Shown: positions 36,795-48,121, numbered from the stretch's first letter. The stretch: DNA of 64,000 nt from Streptomyces sp. LBL (GCF_029893585.1 NZ_JARXYX010000013.1:1-64000); one strand, 5' to 3'. Program-made: numbers and translations. Notes: generated from the sequence alone by a model not told the origin.

Positions 36795-39700
36795 ACCGCG
36801 CCGTGACCGCGCTCCCCACCCCCGCGCCCGGCCGGTGGCGGCCCCTGCGTATCGGGCTCGTCGACCTGTTCCACTACGACGTCGAGGAGTTCTGGTTCCG
36901 CGACGGCCGCCTGCTGCTGCGCGGCAACAACGGCACCGGCAAGTCGAAGGTGCTCGCCCTCACCCTGCCGTTCCTGCTGGACGGCGACCTCTCCGCCCGC
37001 CGTGTCGAACCCGACGGCGACCCGGGCAAGCGAATGGAGTGGAACCTGCTCCTGGGCGGCCGGCACCCGCATGCGGAGCGCCTCGGCTACACCTGGATCG
37101 AGTTCGGACGGCTCGACGACACCACGGGCGAGGCGCACTTCCGTACGCTGCTCTGCGGGCTGAAGGCGGTCGCCGGACGCGGCATCGCCCGCCACTGGTT
37201 CGCGGTGACGGACCAGCGGATCGGCGCCGGCCTCGACCTGCTGGACGCGACCGGAACGGCACTGTCCCGGGACCGGCTCGCGGAGGCCGTCGGCAGTCAC
37301 GGCATGGTCTACGACACGGCGAAGACGTATCGCAGAGCGGTCGACGAAGCCCTCTTCGGGCTCGGGGAGCGGCGCTACGGCGCCCTCGTCGACCTTCTGA
37401 TCCAGCTGCGCCAGCCCCAGCTGTCCAAGCGCCCCAGCGAGGCCGCCCTGTCCAAGGCGCTGACCGAGGCGCTGCCGCCGATGGACCAGGCGGTCGTCGC
37501 CGACGCGGCGGAGGCGTTCCGGTCGCTGGAGGAGGAGAAGGAGGAACTGCGGGCGGCCCGCGAGGCCGAGCAGGCGTCCTCGGCGTTCCTCGACCACTAC
37601 CGGCGCTACGCCCGCCTGGCCTCCCGGCGCCGCGCCCGCCTGCCCCGCCGCGAACACGCCCGCTACGAGAACCTCCAGCGGGAACTCCTCAAGGCGCAGA
37701 CGGACCGGGACCAGGCGGTGACGGACCGCGAGGAGGCGGGGGAGAGGGGCGCCGCACTCGACGAGCGGGCCGCGCGGCTGGCCGCCCAGGACGCCGCGCT
37801 GCGGTCCGGGCCCGAGATGCGCGACGCCCGCGCACTCGACCAGGCGGCGACCGACGCCTCCCGCACCGCCGGGGAGCTGACCCGGGCCGAGGCGGACCGG
37901 CGGACGGCGGCCGAGGCGCACACCCGTGCCCTGGGCCGGCTCGCCACCGCGGACAACCGGCTCACGGCGGCCCAGGAGGTGCTGGACGACCTCCAGAACC
38001 GCGTGACGGAGAGTGCGGAGACGGCCCGGCTCGACGTCCCCAGGACACACGGGGCTCCTGACCCGGTGCTGCGCCGGGAGGCTCAGGAGGCGACGACGGG
38101 CAGGCGGCGTGCCGTCGAGCACGTGGCGGAACTCGTCACGCGGGCCGAGCGGGCCGAGGAGCAGCGCGGGGCGGCCCGGTTGCGCGCCGACGAGGCCGAC
38201 GAGGAGGCCGTGCACAGCGGGGAGCGGCTGGCCGAGGCGCAGGAGAACGTCGACGGGGCGGGACGGGCGCTGGTCACGGCCGTGCGGGAACACCTCTCCG
38301 GGTGCGTGGAGCTACGGATGCCCGGGCTGCCGGGAGTCCTGGACGCCGTACAGAACTGGGTGAGCGGGCTGGACGGCCCCCTGCCGGCCCGTACGGCGGC
38401 GGCCGAGGCGCACCGCACCGCCGCCGCCCGCCTGGCCGACCGGGCGTCCGGGCTGGCCCACCGCGAGGCGGCGAGAGCGGAACGGCAGCGGCTGGCGGCC
38501 GAGGAGCTGACCGCCCTCGAAACGGGCGGGCAGCGCGGTCCCTCGGCTCCGTACACGCGCACGCCCGACGTCCGGGACCGAGTCCTCGGCGCCCCGCTGT
38601 GGCGACTCGTCGACTTCCGCCCGCACGTCCCCGAGGCCGACCGGGCGGGACTGGAAGCCGCGCTGGAGGCGTCGGGGCTCCTCGACGCCTGGGTACGGCC
38701 GGACGGTACCGCGGTCACGGCGGACGGCCATGACGTACTGGTCCACCCGGACGGCCACCCCGTGCCGCTCGCCCCGGACGGCCACCACGTGCCGCTCGAC
38801 CCGGACGGCCACCCCGTGCCGCTCGATCCGCACGGTCACGACGTGCTGCTCGACCCGGACGGGCTGCTCGGCGGAGCCGGTCTCGACCGTGTGCTGTGCC
38901 CGGCGGTCAACCCCGTGGACGTGGGGGCCGCCGCCGTGGGGGAGGAGAGGGTCGCGCGCCTGCTCGCCTCGATCGGGCTGGCCGAGGGGAACGGCGACCG
39001 GACCGAGGAGACCTCCTGGGAAGCCGGCGGCCACGACACCTGGGTCCGCGCGGACGGGCGGTTCCGGGTCGGCGCGCTCACCGGAAGCTGGGCCAAGGAC
39101 AGAGCCCAGTACGTGGGAGAAGGCGCCCGGGAACAGGCCCGCCGCGCCCGGATCGGCGAACTGCGCACCGAGATCGACGCGTTGGCGGAGGAACGGCAGC
39201 GACTGGCCGAGGAGTCCCGCGCCGTGGGCGAGCGTCGCGCCGTGCTCGACGCCGAACTCGCCGCCGTACCGGGCGACGATGACCTGCGGCACGCCCACGC
39301 ACGCGTCACCGCCGCCGCCGACACGGCCCACCGGGCCCGTACCCGGCAGGACGAGCGGGCCGCGGACCTGGCCCTGGCCACGGAACAGGCCGACCGGGCG
39401 ACGGCCGAGCTCACCGAGACCGCGACCGCCCTGAACCTGCCCACCGACACGGCGGGACTGGGCGCCGTACGCCAGGCGCTCGCCGATCACACCGCCCTCC
39501 TCGCGGCGCTGTGGCCGGCGCTGCGGGAACGCGCCGACGCGGAGCGCGCGGTGACCGGCGAGCAGGCGGAGACCCGCCGGGCCGAACTCCTCGTGTCCCA
39601 ACTCGCGGAGCGCGCCACGGAGGCGGTCCGGGCCGCCGCGGCGGCGGACGAACACCTCACGACACTCCGCTCCACCGTCGGAGCGGCCGTGGCCGAGCTC

Positions 39701-41062
39701 CAGCGGCGACTGGAGGAGACGGCCGAGGCCGTCCGCGTCTGCGCGCGCGAACAGCAGCAGGCCCGTACGGACTTCGGTGACGCGGACCGGCGGGCCAGCC
39801 GCGCCGAGGGGCGCATCGAGCGGCTCGCCGAGGACGTCACCGACGCGACCGCCGCACGCGAGGAAGCCGTCGCGGCGCTCCAGCGGTTCGCCTCGACGGG
39901 GCTGCTCGCCGTCGCGCTGCCCGACCTCGCCGTACCGGACGACGACGAGAAGACCTGGGCGGCCACCCCCGCCGTAGCCCTGGCCCGCGCCGTCGAGTCC
40001 CGGCTCTCCTCCATCGACGACTCGGACGCGGCCTGGGAACGCGTACAGAAACGGCTGAGCGAGGAGTTCGGCAGGCTCCAGGACGCGCTGTCGCGGCACG
40101 GCCACACCGCCACCGCCCGTCCGAGCGAGGACGGCATGCGGGTCGACATCGTCTACCAGGGCCGCGAACGGGCCGTGCCCGAACTCGCCGAGGCGCTCGC
40201 CGTGGAGGTCGGCGAACTGACCCGCATCCTGTCCGCACGCGAGCGCGAGATCCTCCAGACCCATCTCGTCACCGAGGTCGCCGGGACACTCCAGGAACTG
40301 ATCGGGGCCGCCGAACGACAGGTGCGCGCGATGAACAAGGAGTTGGAGGAGCGCCCCACCTCGACGGGAATGAAGCTGCGACTGGTGTGGCGGGCGTCCC
40401 GTCGGGCCCCGCAGGGACTGGCTCAGGCACGGGAACGGCTGCGCCAGTCCGCCGACGCGTGGTCGCCCGAGGACCGGGCCGCGGTCGGCGCGTTCCTCCA
40501 GGAGCAGATCGCCCGACGACAGGCCGACGAGAACGCCGGCAGCTGGCTGGAGGACCTGACCGCCGCCCTCGACTACCGGGCCTGGCACGAGTTCGGCGTC
40601 GAACGCCACCAGCACGGCAAGTGGGTCCCGGCCACCGGGCCCGCCTCGGGCGGTGAACGGGTACTCGCGGCGTCCGTACCCCTGTTCGCCGCCGCGTCCT
40701 CCCACTACGCGACCGCGGGCGGCGCCCACGCCCCGCGCCTGGTCACCCTGGACGAGGCGTTCGCCGGCGTCGACGACGACTCGCGCGCCAAGTGCCTCGG
40801 CCTGCTGCGCGCCTTCGACCTCGACGTCGTCATGACCAGCGAACGCGAATGGGCCTGCTACCCCCAGGTACCGGGCATCGCCATCGCCCAGCTCTCGCGC
40901 GTCGACGACATCGACGCCGTACTGGTGACGCGGTGGGAGTGGAACGGCAGCGACCGGCGGCGCGGCCCGGAGCCCGGCGCCGTCGTTGACGGCACCGGTG
41001 AAGCTCCGGGTCGGACGACCGTTGTCGACGGCACCGGCGCACCGGAGGCCCTGTGGACATGA
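36791..41062 (+). CDS. jetC: Wadjet type II JetC (SMC-like ATPase, TIGR02680)
   Basis: 1423 residues of the SbcC/MukB-like TIGR02680 family, the motor of the Wadjet complex. Walker A GNNGTGKS is at residues 45-52. Long Ala/Arg/Glu-rich coiled coils (about 240-560 and 760-1080) flank a hinge-like region. The ABC signature ASGGERVLAAS is near 1285 and Walker B RLVTLDEAFAGVDDDSR near 1318. Residues 647-691, next to the hinge, are five in-frame copies of a nine-residue HxVxLxPDG unit (see repeat entry). The GTG start overlaps jetB by 4 nt (GTGA). Confidence 0.9.
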   Translation: MNRAVTALPTPAPGRWRPLRIGLVDLFHYDVEEFWFRDGRLLLRGNNGTGKSKVLALTLPFLLDGDLSARRVEPDGDPGKRMEWNLLLGGRHPHAERLGYTWIEFGRLDDTTGEAHFRTLLCGLKAVAGRGIARHWFAVTDQRIGAGLDLLDATGTALSRDRLAEAVGSHGMVYDTAKTYRRAVDEALFGLGERRYGALVDLLIQLRQPQLSKRPSEAALSKALTEALPPMDQAVVADAAEAFRSLEEEKEELRAAREAEQASSAFLDHYRRYARLASRRRARLPRREHARYENLQRELLKAQTDRDQAVTDREEAGERGAALDERAARLAAQDAALRSGPEMRDARALDQAATDASRTAGELTRAEADRRTAAEAHTRALGRLATADNRLTAAQEVLDDLQNRVTESAETARLDVPRTHGAPDPVLRREAQEATTGRRRAVEHVAELVTRAERAEEQRGAARLRADEADEEAVHSGERLAEAQENVDGAGRALVTAVREHLSGCVELRMPGLPGVLDAVQNWVSGLDGPLPARTAAAEAHRTAAARLADRASGLAHREAARAERQRLAAEELTALETGGQRGPSAPYTRTPDVRDRVLGAPLWRLVDFRPHVPEADRAGLEAALEASGLLDAWVRPDGTAVTADGHDVLVHPDGHPVPLAPDGHHVPLDPDGHPVPLDPHGHDVLLDPDGLLGGAGLDRVLCPAVNPVDVGAAAVGEERVARLLASIGLAEGNGDRTEETSWEAGGHDTWVRADGRFRVGALTGSWAKDRAQYVGEGAREQARRARIGELRTEIDALAEERQRLAEESRAVGERRAVLDAELAAVPGDDDLRHAHARVTAAADTAHRARTRQDERAADLALATEQADRATAELTETATALNLPTDTAGLGAVRQALADHTALLAALWPALRERADAERAVTGEQAETRRAELLVSQLAERATEAVRAAAAADEHLTTLRSTVGAAVAELQRRLEETAEAVRVCAREQQQARTDFGDADRRASRAEGRIERLAEDVTDATAAREEAVAALQRFASTGLLAVALPDLAVPDDDEKTWAATPAVALARAVESRLSSIDDSDAAWERVQKRLSEEFGRLQDALSRHGHTATARPSEDGMRVDIVYQGRERAVPELAEALAVEVGELTRILSAREREILQTHLVTEVAGTLQELIGAAERQVRAMNKELEERPTSTGMKLRLVWRASRRAPQGLAQARERLRQSADAWSPEDRAAVGAFLQEQIARRQADENAGSWLEDLTAALDYRAWHEFGVERHQHGKWVPATGPASGGERVLAASVPLFAAASSHYATAGGAHAPRLVTLDEAFAGVDDDSRAKCLGLLRAFDLDVVMTSEREWACYPQVPGIAIAQLSRVDDIDAVLVTRWEWNGSDRRRGPEPGAVVDGTGEAPGRTTVVDGTGAPEALWT
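38729..38863 (+). repeat. Five 27-bp in-frame tandem repeats inside jetC
   Basis: Five 27-bp units follow one another without gaps (starts 38729, 38756, 38783, 38810, 38837). Each encodes His-x-Val-x-Leu-x-Pro-Asp/His-Gly. Copies differ by a few bases, mostly synonymous or His/Asp/Ala exchanges. They lie next to the hinge of the SMC-like protein, where relatives normally carry one such turn, so this is a lineage-specific expansion. It is a coding minisatellite and not a CRISPR. Confidence 0.9.
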
Positions 41063-42624
41063 ATCCCGCGGGCGGTGCGCGGCCGGACGCGGAGACGACT
41101 TCGTCCGTCCCCAGCGGCAGGGTTCCCGAGACCCAGGCGGTGTCCGGACGGGAGGCACGGGAGGTACGGGAGGCACCGACACCGGCGACACGGAAGACAC
41201 CGGAGGACGACGCCGTGGTGGACGTGGCGCCGACCGCGCCGCCACCGGCCGGGGACCGGGCCGGGCTGGCCGTGCCACCGCCGGCCGGGGACCGGACTGG
41301 GCCGACCCCGCCACCGCCGGCCGGAGACCGGGCCGGGCCGACCCCGCCACCGCCGGCCGGAGACCGACTCGGCATCGACGCCGAGCGGCTCGGCCGTCTG
41401 CTCGGTGACGCAGGCCTCGCCTGGCTCGTGGACCGAGCCCGGCAGCGGATGGTACGCGGCCGGCCGCTCACCGGCCCCGTCACCCTGTCCCACCCCGACG
41501 AATCCCAACGCCGCGCCGCCGACCGGCTGCTGGGACGGGCGCCCCGCGCCGGCGGCTCCCTGAGCGTTCGCCTCGACACCGTCGACGCGATCCTGCGGCG
41601 CTCCGGTGTCAGCCGCGACGGACTGGCGGCCGCCGTGGTGGCCCTCACCGGCCCCGTCACACTCCGCGCGGAGGTACGGGACCGGGAGGAACGCGCCTGG
41701 GAAAAGGCGTACGCCCCACTCGGCGCCCTCGATGCCGGGCTGGCCGACTGGGCCGAACGGATCCGCAGGGACGGCCTCGTACGACGCCTCGCCCGCACAC
41801 CGGAAGTGGCCGGCCCCTTGGTGGCGGATGCCGTGCGCGCGCTGCGTGCGCTGCCCGTGTCGCCCCCTGCCGCGCGAGCGACGTTCGCGGCACAGAACCT
41901 CTCGGGCGCCCACGACCTGGACGACGGGAAACCGCTCGCCACTCTCGTCCTGTCCGGGATCCGTTGGCTCACCGGCTTTCCGGACGGCGCCGGTGGCCCA
42001 TGGCGGCGGGAGGCATGGGCTTCGGCGGGTCTGCTCATGGACGACCTGTCATCGACCGTCCTCACCCTCAACCTGCGAGGTACCCCCTCCCTCGACTGGA
42101 TGGCCGACGCGGGTGAGCCCGCGGTACTGACGCTGCGCTCCCTCACCCGTCGCACACCGGTTGCCGCCGTCCCGGCCACGGGAACCGTCCACGTCTGTGA
42201 GAACCCGGCCGTGCTGTCCGCCGCTGCCGACGCCTTCGGCCCGAAGTGCCCGCCGCTGGTGTGCCTCCAAGGGCAGCCGTCGGCGGCCGCCCTCACCCTG
42301 CTGCGCGACCTGTCCGCGCAGGGGGCCGGCCTGCTCCACCACGGCGACTTCGACTGGGGCGGCGTACGCATCGCCACCGCGCTGAGCCGCAGCGTCCCTT
42401 GGCGACCATGGCGCTACACGGCCGCCCACTACCGGGCGGCGGTGACCGGAGTGGCCGACGCCCCGGACCTGACGGGCCCACCCGCCGCGACCCCGTGGGA
42501 TCCGGACCTGGCCGTCGCTCTCGCCGAGTGCGGTGTCCGGGTCGAGGAGGAGGCGGTGCTGGACGACCTGCTGGCGGACCTGGAAGTTCCCGCTACGGAG
42601 GACATAGCCGAACACCGGGGGTAA
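41059..42624 (+). CDS. jetD: Wadjet type II JetD (DUF2399, TOPRIM nuclease, TIGR02679)
   Basis: 521 residues. The C-terminal half is the DUF2399/TOPRIM nuclease: VHVCENPAVL gives the conserved Glu near 380 and HHGDFDWGGVRIA the D-x-D near 430. JetD is the endonuclease that cuts circular DNA after loop extrusion by JetABC. The first ~100 residues are a low-complexity Pro/Ala/Asp region with a 12-residue repeat (see repeat entry). ATG at 41059 overlaps the jetC stop by 4 nt and lies 10 bp after GGAGG; a GTG six bases earlier is the alternative. The operon ends here. Confidence 0.9.
   Translation: MNPAGGARPDAETTSSVPSGRVPETQAVSGREAREVREAPTPATRKTPEDDAVVDVAPTAPPPAGDRAGLAVPPPAGDRTGPTPPPPAGDRAGPTPPPPAGDRLGIDAERLGRLLGDAGLAWLVDRARQRMVRGRPLTGPVTLSHPDESQRRAADRLLGRAPRAGGSLSVRLDTVDAILRRSGVSRDGLAAAVVALTGPVTLRAEVRDREERAWEKAYAPLGALDAGLADWAERIRRDGLVRRLARTPEVAGPLVADAVRALRALPVSPPAARATFAAQNLSGAHDLDDGKPLATLVLSGIRWLTGFPDGAGGPWRREAWASAGLLMDDLSSTVLTLNLRGTPSLDWMADAGEPAVLTLRSLTRRTPVAAVPATGTVHVCENPAVLSAAADAFGPKCPPLVCLQGQPSAAALTLLRDLSAQGAGLLHHGDFDWGGVRIATALSRSVPWRPWRYTAAHYRAAVTGVADAPDLTGPPAATPWDPDLAVALAECGVRVEEEAVLDDLLADLEVPATEDIAEHRG
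41239..41370 (+). repeat. 36-bp in-frame tandem repeats in the JetD N-terminal tail
   Basis: Three full 36-bp units (starts 41239, 41275, 41311) and one 24-bp partial copy (41347-41370) encode PPPAGDRxGxxP. Each unit carries the core CCACCGCCGGCCGG or a close variant. The expansion lies in a disordered linker before the conserved domain and probably only sets linker length. Confidence 0.9.
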
Positions 42625-42664
42625 ACCCGTGGAGAGACGAAAGATCCGTCTCTACGATGGGCCG

Positions 42665-43099
42665 ATGACGTCGATCAAGCAGGTCCAGATCACCTTCGAC
42701 TGCGCAGAACCGGAGCGCGTCGCTCGTTTCTGGTGCGAGGTGTTGGGGTACGTCGTACCGCCGCCGCCGGAGGGGTTTGCCACTTGGGACGATTTCGATC
42801 GCTCGCTGCCGCCTGAGCGTCAGGGTGCAGCGTTCGCCTGTATGGATCCCTCAGGTGTGGGCCCGCGACTGTTCTTCCAGCGCGTTCCCGAAGGCAAGGT
42901 CGTCAAGAATCGGGTGCACCTTGACGTGCGGGTCGGCACCGGGCTCGTGGGTGAAGAGCGCCTGGCCGCACTTGAGGCCGAATGCGCACGACTGGTCCCG
43001 CTCGGCGCGGTACGCGGGCGGCTGCTGCGTGCCGACGGCGTCAACGAGTCGTGCCTCCCGATGCAGGACATCGAGGGTAACGAGTTCTGTCTCGACTGA
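42665..43099 (+). CDS. VOC-family (glyoxalase/bleomycin resistance-like) protein
   Basis: A 144-residue protein with one vicinal-oxygen-chelate repeat pair: VQITFDCAEPERVARFWCEV at the N terminus, and RVHLDVRVG with IEGNEFCLD at the C terminus, supplying the usual metal-ligand positions (His and Glu). The Streptomyces subgroup of this size has no assigned substrate. The ATG at 42665 is chosen because the first strand starts there; an in-frame GTG at 42629 would add 12 unconserved residues. It follows jetD by 40 bp on the same strand but appears to be ordinary chromosome. Confidence 0.85.
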   Translation: MTSIKQVQITFDCAEPERVARFWCEVLGYVVPPPPEGFATWDDFDRSLPPERQGAAFACMDPSGVGPRLFFQRVPEGKVVKNRVHLDVRVGTGLVGEERLAALEAECARLVPLGAVRGRLLRADGVNESCLPMQDIEGNEFCLD

Positions 43100-43656
43100 G
43101 TGGCCGCGAACGTGGCACCTTCGCGTGTCGACTGGTGCAGTTCGCCACCCCGAGGGGCGCCGTCCCGTCGGCGCGCCGATCGCTGTCCCGCGGCGCGGCC
43201 AACGGTCCTGACCCAGAACCCCCTCTTCGGTGTCCACAAGCAGGGACCCGGTACGGGGTGGGCGCCGACCGAGTCCCCGGCGGGATCCGGCGTTATGTGT
43301 GTCCCGCCCTCCGTATCCTGATAATCTCCACCCAGTCCTGGGATGCCTCAACTGCCCCCGGACGTGCGCCTGGACGCGGTTTCGCCCGCGCTGTCGCGAT
43401 CTGCTTTCCGCACCCTGGGCCGATGAACCGGCCGGTGTCGTTCCTGAGCGCGTTCATGGTCCATCAGGCGTACGCGACAGCGAGCGGCTCCCCGGCGGAC
43501 GGGTGGCCGCGGTCCTCCCGCACGCACCCCACAGACGACTGTCTGGTGGGGTTTCGCTGTTTCACCACCCGGTGCCCTCCCCGTCGCGGGCGGCGCCGGG
43601 CAACCACCTGTTCCCCGCCGCGGTCGAGCCGCGGTCCACCCACCAGGGAGCCATGC
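43100..43656. other. 557-bp gap without a supported gene
   Basis: No reading frame here has a convincing start and protein-like composition. The open frames on both strands are Arg/Pro/Ser-rich shadows of high-GC DNA. The only structure seen is the hairpin at 43526-43552. Confidence 0.5.
43526..43552 (+). promoter_or_regulatory. Hairpin in the leader of the MFS gene
   Basis: ACCCCACAGAC pairs with GTCTGGTGGGGT (one bulged G) around a GACT loop, followed by TTCG. It lies ~105 bp before the MFS start and is either a terminator of an upstream transcript or an attenuator in the 5' leader. No T-run is present. Confidence 0.4.
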
Positions 43657-45018
43657 ATGACGTCTCCGTCGCCGCAGCGACCGCCCGAACTGCCGAACCG
43701 CCCGAAGGGAGAATCCGACGAGACGTCGAAAGACCTCGATGAGACATCGAAGGCCCCGGAGATCCCGCTGCGGCGCATCCCCGGGTTCCGCTGGTTCTGG
43801 TTGTCGCGCGCGGTGTCCGGGCTGGGCTCCGCAATCACCACCGTCGCCCTGCCCGTGCTGATCTTCCAGGAGACCGGCTCGCCCCTGATGGTGTCCCTGG
43901 TGGCAGCCGCCGCGACCCTGCCCTACCTGGTCTTCGGACTGATCGCGGGCACCGTCGCGGACCGGGTGGACCGGCGCCGCCTGATGATCGTCACCGACTG
44001 GCTCAACGCGGCCTGTCTCGCCTCCGTCCCGCTCGCCTCGGCCCTGGACGTGCTGACCGGAGGCCACGTCCTCGTCGTGGCGCTCGCGTCGGCCGCCCTC
44101 AGCCTCTTCTTCGACGCGGGCGTGTACGGGTTCGTCCCGGACATCGTCGGCAAGGGCAACCTGGCCGGGGCCAACAGCGCCCTCTACGGCGCCGATACCG
44201 TCGTACGCATCGCCGGGAACGCGGTGGCGGGCGGCCTGATCTTCCTGTTCCGCCCCGCCGGCACGCTGGCACTGGACGCCCTCTCCTTCGCCGTGTCCGC
44301 CCTGCTCATCAGGGCTGTCTCGCACTCGCACTCGCACTCGCACTCGCACTCGCACACCACGGAACGGCCCGGCACACCGAGAGCCAAGCAACCGGGGTGG
44401 AAGGAGTCCGTCCACGAGGGACTCCGCTTCCTCTACCGCCAGTCCACGCTGCGCGTCATGACCGTGGTCGGCACCCTGCAGTCGTTCTCCGGCGGGGCGA
44501 TCATCGGACAGCTCGTCGTCTTCGCCGACCGGGTGCTGGGCATCCAGGGATCCGACGGGCGGATCGGTCTGCTGTACATGGCGTGGAGCGCCGGAGGCAT
44601 CGGCGGGTCCGTGCTGCTGCCCCGGCTGCGGCGCCGTTTCGAGGCCTTCCCGCTGTTGCTCGGGGTGCTCCCGATCGGGGCGCTGCTCGGCCTGGTCGTC
44701 GTCCTCACGTCCGACTGGCGTGTCGCCCTGGTCGCGCTGGCCGTGTGGGGGTCGGCCTACCTCGTCGTCCTGGTGAACACGATGACCTACTCCCAGGAGG
44801 TGACCCCCGCCGAGCTCCAGGGCCGGGTCAACACCACCCGCCGGATGCTCTCCTCGGGGCTGGGTGTTCCGCTCGGTGCGCTGGTGGCGAGCACCGTCAC
44901 CGTGCGGGTGGGCATCCAGGCCGGAATGTCCACGGCCGTCGTGTCGATCGCCCTGGCCGCCGTCGTGGTCTGGGGCGTGCAGCTGCGCAGGTGGCTGCGG
45001 GGGCGGACGGAGGAGTAG
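43657..45018 (+). CDS. MFS transporter (drug-efflux type)
   Basis: 453 residues with about 12 predicted membrane segments. FRWFWLSRAVSGLGSAITTV begins helix 1 and AGTVADRVDRRRLMIVTD is the loop-2/3 MFS motif A. Domains of this type export drugs or small metabolites. The central cytoplasmic loop (residues ~220-250) carries six Ser-His dipeptides followed by a basic stretch. The ATG at 43657 follows GGGAG at 6 bp. The substrate cannot be read from the sequence. The hairpin upstream suggests regulation at the leader. Confidence 0.85.
   Translation: MTSPSPQRPPELPNRPKGESDETSKDLDETSKAPEIPLRRIPGFRWFWLSRAVSGLGSAITTVALPVLIFQETGSPLMVSLVAAAATLPYLVFGLIAGTVADRVDRRRLMIVTDWLNAACLASVPLASALDVLTGGHVLVVALASAALSLFFDAGVYGFVPDIVGKGNLAGANSALYGADTVVRIAGNAVAGGLIFLFRPAGTLALDALSFAVSALLIRAVSHSHSHSHSHSHTTERPGTPRAKQPGWKESVHEGLRFLYRQSTLRVMTVVGTLQSFSGGAIIGQLVVFADRVLGIQGSDGRIGLLYMAWSAGGIGGSVLLPRLRRRFEAFPLLLGVLPIGALLGLVVVLTSDWRVALVALAVWGSAYLVVLVNTMTYSQEVTPAELQGRVNTTRRMLSSGLGVPLGALVASTVTVRVGIQAGMSTAVVSIALAAVVVWGVQLRRWLRGRTEE
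44320..44355 (+). repeat. Six-copy hexanucleotide repeat encoding (Ser-His)6
   Basis: TCGCAC is repeated six times without error and in frame, giving alternating Ser-His in the central loop of the MFS protein. Its perfection suggests recent slippage. The His cluster could bind metal. Confidence 0.95.
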
Positions 45019-45607
45019 CACGATGGTGCGCGCCCGCGTTGGTTGTGCGCGCCCGCGTCGGCGGTGCTGGTTCGTCGCTGCGGCGGGGGCCCGCGTGCAG
45101 AACGCCCTCTCTCCGCACTCGGGCGCGAGGCCCAGGGGATCGGCAATGAGGCAGCGGGCGGTCTCCGCGCAAACATCGGAGGCGGAGGATGGTTCGGGTG
45201 GTGGGTCGGGTGCCGAAGATCCGGTAAACCTGCACACCGTTCACCGGCAGGACGCGCGGAACCTGAACCGTACTCACGACCGGGCCGGATCATGTCGGTC
45301 TCGGCGCGGGGTGTCCGTCTCGTAGAACGTCGGCGGCCCGTCGGCAACCCGTCGTACGTGCAGGAAGATGCGGGCCGAGTGAAGGAGTCGGTGTGTCCGG
45401 TCACTGCCCGGTCACACCGGTGACGTCGCGTTCCCGGCTGAGCCTCGGACCGCTGGCCGCCCTCCTGTGGGCGTGCTTTGATCCTGCGCGTGGCGCAAGT
45501 CGCCGGGAGGGCCCCCGTTTCGTGAATCAGACGAGCTCTGCCATTCCGAAGAAGCCCAGAAGAAGCACAAAGAAACTCAGAAGAAGTTCATACGAAGGGA
45601 ACCGCAC
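45019..45607. other. Gap upstream of the small peptide gene
   Basis: No supported gene. An 11-base word GCGCGCCCGCG recurs at about 45029 and 45047. The last ~65 bases before 45608 are unusually A/G-rich (repeated AGAAG), forming an A-rich 5' leader for the peptide gene, unlike the GC-rich surroundings. Confidence 0.5.
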
Positions 45608-45808
45608 GTGATGAACCACGCCGTCCAGGTTGAAGCAGCCGAGATCTCCGACGCCGACCTGGACAACGTCTCCGGTGGATTCGCCGCCGGTGGCTCCGGC
45701 GGTCTCTGCCTTGAGACGCCGGTCGCGAACATCAGTGCCGGCCTCCTGGCCTTCGCTTCCACCGAGGGCCTTGCGGCGGGAGCGAGCCTCAACACCACCG
45801 CTCCGTGA
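45608..45808 (+). CDS. Orphan double-glycine-leader (RiPP-like) precursor peptide
   Basis: A 66-residue peptide. The leader (1-~25) contains EISDADLDNVSGG, the typical Glu/Leu/Asp-rich helix ending in a Gly-Gly cleavage site of class II lanthipeptide and related RiPP precursors. The core (~41 residues) is Gly/Ala/Ser/Thr-rich with a single Cys (GGLCLETPV), which could yield at most one thioether ring. A GAAGGGA site precedes GTG 45608 and ATG 45611. No modifying enzyme, protease or LanT-type transporter is adjacent, though an MFS exporter is upstream. The product could be an unmodified bacteriocin-like peptide or be matured in trans. Confidence 0.7.
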   Translation: MMNHAVQVEAAEISDADLDNVSGGFAAGGSGGLCLETPVANISAGLLAFASTEGLAAGASLNTTAP

Positions 45809-45822
45809 CAACAGACGACGCG

Positions 45823-45873
45823 TGTACGCCTGTGGGCCCCGGATCGGATGATCCGGGGCCCACAGGGCGTACA
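45823..45873. terminator. Bidirectional Rho-independent-like terminator
   Basis: A 15-bp perfect stem (TGTGGGCCCCGGATC at 45831-45845 with its complement at 45850-45864) and a 4-base loop. It is extended by CC/GG and by TGTACG/CGTACA across one bulged G. It lies between the convergent peptide gene and katG and can serve both. Confidence 0.85.
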
Positions 45874-45898
45874 GCGGGGTTTCAGCGAGGTGGGTCGA

Positions 45899-48121
<2,223 letters not shown>

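Noticed and set aside
38729..41370. CRISPR-like arrays
   Set aside because: The repeats are head-to-tail without spacers, in frame and inside conserved proteins.
43135..43656. In-frame extension upstream of the MFS transporter
   Set aside because: The residues do not resemble transporter sequence and the ATG at 43657 has the ribosome site.
45393..45611. A 72-codon frame before the RiPP-like gene
   Set aside because: It lacks a ribosome site, has random composition and runs through the A-rich leader of the peptide gene.
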